NCBI GenBank assembly: GCA_000961805.1
Contig: LADV01000105.1
Location: forward strand, 1 to 8,375
Length of the DNA: 8,375 bases
Direction of reading: 5' to 3'
Source: Peptococcaceae bacterium BRH_c23
Lineage (GTDB): Bacteria > Bacillota_B > Desulfitobacteriia > Desulfitobacteriales > Desulfitobacteriaceae
Shown: piece after piece, positions 7,639 through 8,375 of the stretch
Position numbering within the stretch: the first letter of the stretch is position 1
Layout: each line of letters opens with the position of its first letter
Translations under genes and position numbers: made by a program
The notes under the pieces: model-generated
The model's database searches: none
Told to the model about the DNA's origin: nothing
What the model saw: the letters and a program-made list of their open reading frames with translations, nothing else

Positions 7639-7668
7639 TTGATACGAACAGGAAATTTATGGTATAAT
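7639..7668 (+). promoter_or_regulatory. smpB promoter
   Basis: TTGATA (7639-7644) and a perfect TATAAT (7663-7668) are separated by 18 nt, and the -10 is preceded by TGG, an extended -10 element. Initiation would be expected around 7675, leaving a short leader of about 20 nt before the smpB ATG. It reads as a strong housekeeping sigma-A promoter. Confidence 0.8.
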
Positions 7669-7695
7669 TAAACGCTTGGTGAAAGGAGGAGTCGT

Positions 7696-8166
7696 ATGCC
7701 TTCGGAGGGAATTAAAATCGTTTCCGATAATCGTAAAGCGTTCCACGACTATTTTATTGAAGATAGAGTCGAGGCTGGAATCGTTCTTACCGGGACTGAA
7801 ATAAAATCGATTCGTAACGGGAAGATCAACCTGAAAGATAGTTATGCACGTGTAACCAATGGCGAAGTATGGGTTCATCAAATGCATATCAGCCCTTATG
7901 AGCAGGGTAATCGGTTTAATCATGATCCACTACGGCCGCGTAAATTATTATTGCACCGTTCAGAAATTAATAAGTTAATCGGGAAAGTACAGCTTCAAGG
8001 CTTGACCCTTATTCCGACTAAGATGTATTTGAAAAAAGGGATGGCTAAGGTTGAATTAGGAGTCGGGCAAGGGAAGAAAAATTACGATAAGCGTCAGTCT
8101 CTAGCCGAAAAAGAGGGTAAACGCGATATTGAGCGAGCACTTAGAGAACGGAATAAAAACTACTAG
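7696..8166 (+). CDS. smpB: SsrA-binding protein SmpB
   Basis: Binds the tRNA-like domain of tmRNA and delivers it to stalled ribosomes for trans-translation. The 156-residue product has the family's length and conserved blocks: the N-terminal [29 protein letters not shown] (33-50), the [23 protein letters not shown] block (65-87), [28 protein letters not shown] (106-133), and the basic C-terminal tail [15 protein letters not shown] that becomes helical in the mRNA channel. The ATG at 7696 follows AAAGGAGGA (7682-7690) by 5 nt, an excellent ribosome binding site. It has its own strong promoter. A probable tmRNA gene begins 172 nt downstream, matching the frequent smpB-ssrA pairing. Confidence 0.98.
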   Translation: MPSEGIKIVSDNRKAFHDYFIEDRVEAGIVLTGTEIKSIRNGKINLKDSYARVTNGEVWVHQMHISPYEQGNRFNHDPLRPRKLLLHRSEINKLIGKVQLQGLTLIPTKMYLKKGMAKVELGVGQGKKNYDKRQSLAEKEGKRDIERALRERNKNY

Positions 8167-8305
8167 AACGGATAAAGTCATAAATTTTAGTAATTTAGGT
8201 TTTTAATATTACTGCTTAGAAGAACTAATAAAGAACAATGGTTTTAGCGAATTTCCACTAAAATGCAGAGATACCATGGATATTCACCTATTCTTTATTC
8301 GCAAA

Positions 8306-8316
8306 TGTGGTATACT
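8306..8316 (+). promoter_or_regulatory. Extended -10 promoter for the putative tmRNA gene
   Basis: TATACT (8311-8316) is preceded by TGG (8308-8310), giving an extended -10 element. The -35 region at the matching distance (CTATTC, 8288-8293) is poor, as is common when TGn is present. Initiation near 8323 would give a precursor about 16 nt longer than the proposed mature 5' end at 8339, leaving a leader for RNase P to remove. Confidence 0.6.
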
Positions 8317-8338
8317 ATGCGTGTAGAAACTTTTACAT

Positions 8339-8375
8339 GGGGGCGTTCTAGACTCGCTCGGGGAAGCGGTGGCAA
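8339..8375 (+). ncRNA. ssrA: Putative 5' end of transfer-messenger RNA (partial)
   Basis: The last 37 nt begin GGGGGCG-TT, which matches the expected 7-nt acceptor-stem strand followed by UU of tmRNA (compare GGGGACG-UU in Bacillus, from memory). A GACTCG...GGGG stretch follows where tmRNAs carry GGAUUCGAC-GGG. It lies downstream of smpB behind an extended -10 promoter, the classic location. The usual GGAUUCGAC word reads AGACTCGCT here, so the match is imperfect. The tag-coding part and 3' half are outside the window, so neither the acceptor pairing nor the proteolysis tag can be checked. Confidence 0.55.

Noticed and set aside
7657..7923. Minus-strand open frame opposite smpB
   Set aside because: It is antisense to the conserved smpB coding sequence and crosses its promoter; no ribosome binding site or domain is visible.
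8242..8263. TTTTAG/CTAAAA inverted repeat as smpB terminator
   Set aside because: It is six AT-rich pairs with a 10-nt loop and no following T run; similar AT palindromes are expected by chance in this AT-rich gap.

Overview
The window reads as a chromosomal segment of a Gram-positive, Firmicutes-type bacterium. The gene order pgk-tpiA-gpmI-eno-secG-carboxylesterase-smpB-(ssrA), the strong AGGAGG-like ribosome binding sites, the GTG/TTG starts and the SmpB and SecG sequences fit a clostridial relative. My impression from protein flavour is the Desulfosporosinus/Desulfitobacterium (Peptococcaceae) group, but that is inference. Every gene I can support lies on the plus strand.

Positions 1-5520 carry the lower half of glycolysis: phosphoglycerate kinase, triosephosphate isomerase, cofactor-independent phosphoglycerate mutase and enolase. 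All four are full length with intact catalytic residues. Together with a gap gene that would lie upstream, outside the window, they would convert triose phosphates to phosphoenolpyruvate. tpiA and gpmI are separated by 3 nt and are surely co-transcribed. pgk and tpiA are separated by 561 nt of non-coding, GC-rich, repeat-rich DNA (1229-1789), which is the strangest part of the window. It holds a GC-rich tandem repeat, a long imperfect inverted repeat, a 16-nt direct repeat and several smaller hairpins. gpmI and eno are separated by 119 nt that contain six perfect TAAG tetranucleotides.

Positions 5521-8166 carry secG (a Sec translocase subunit, probably starting at TTG 5649), an Est30-like carboxylesterase, an HD-domain phosphohydrolase and smpB. 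The Bacillus-type arrangement secG-esterase-rnr-smpB-ssrA is recognisable, but rnr (RNase R) is absent from its usual slot and the HD-domain gene stands there instead. smpB has a near-consensus promoter.

The last bases (8339-8375) look like the 5' end of tmRNA (ssrA), SmpB's partner in ribosome rescue. An extended -10 promoter lies just upstream. The gene is cut by the window edge and its 5' domain departs from the usual sequence, so this call is moderate.

I see no convincing multi-gene novel system. The best candidate for something undescribed is the structured intergenic element between pgk and tpiA.
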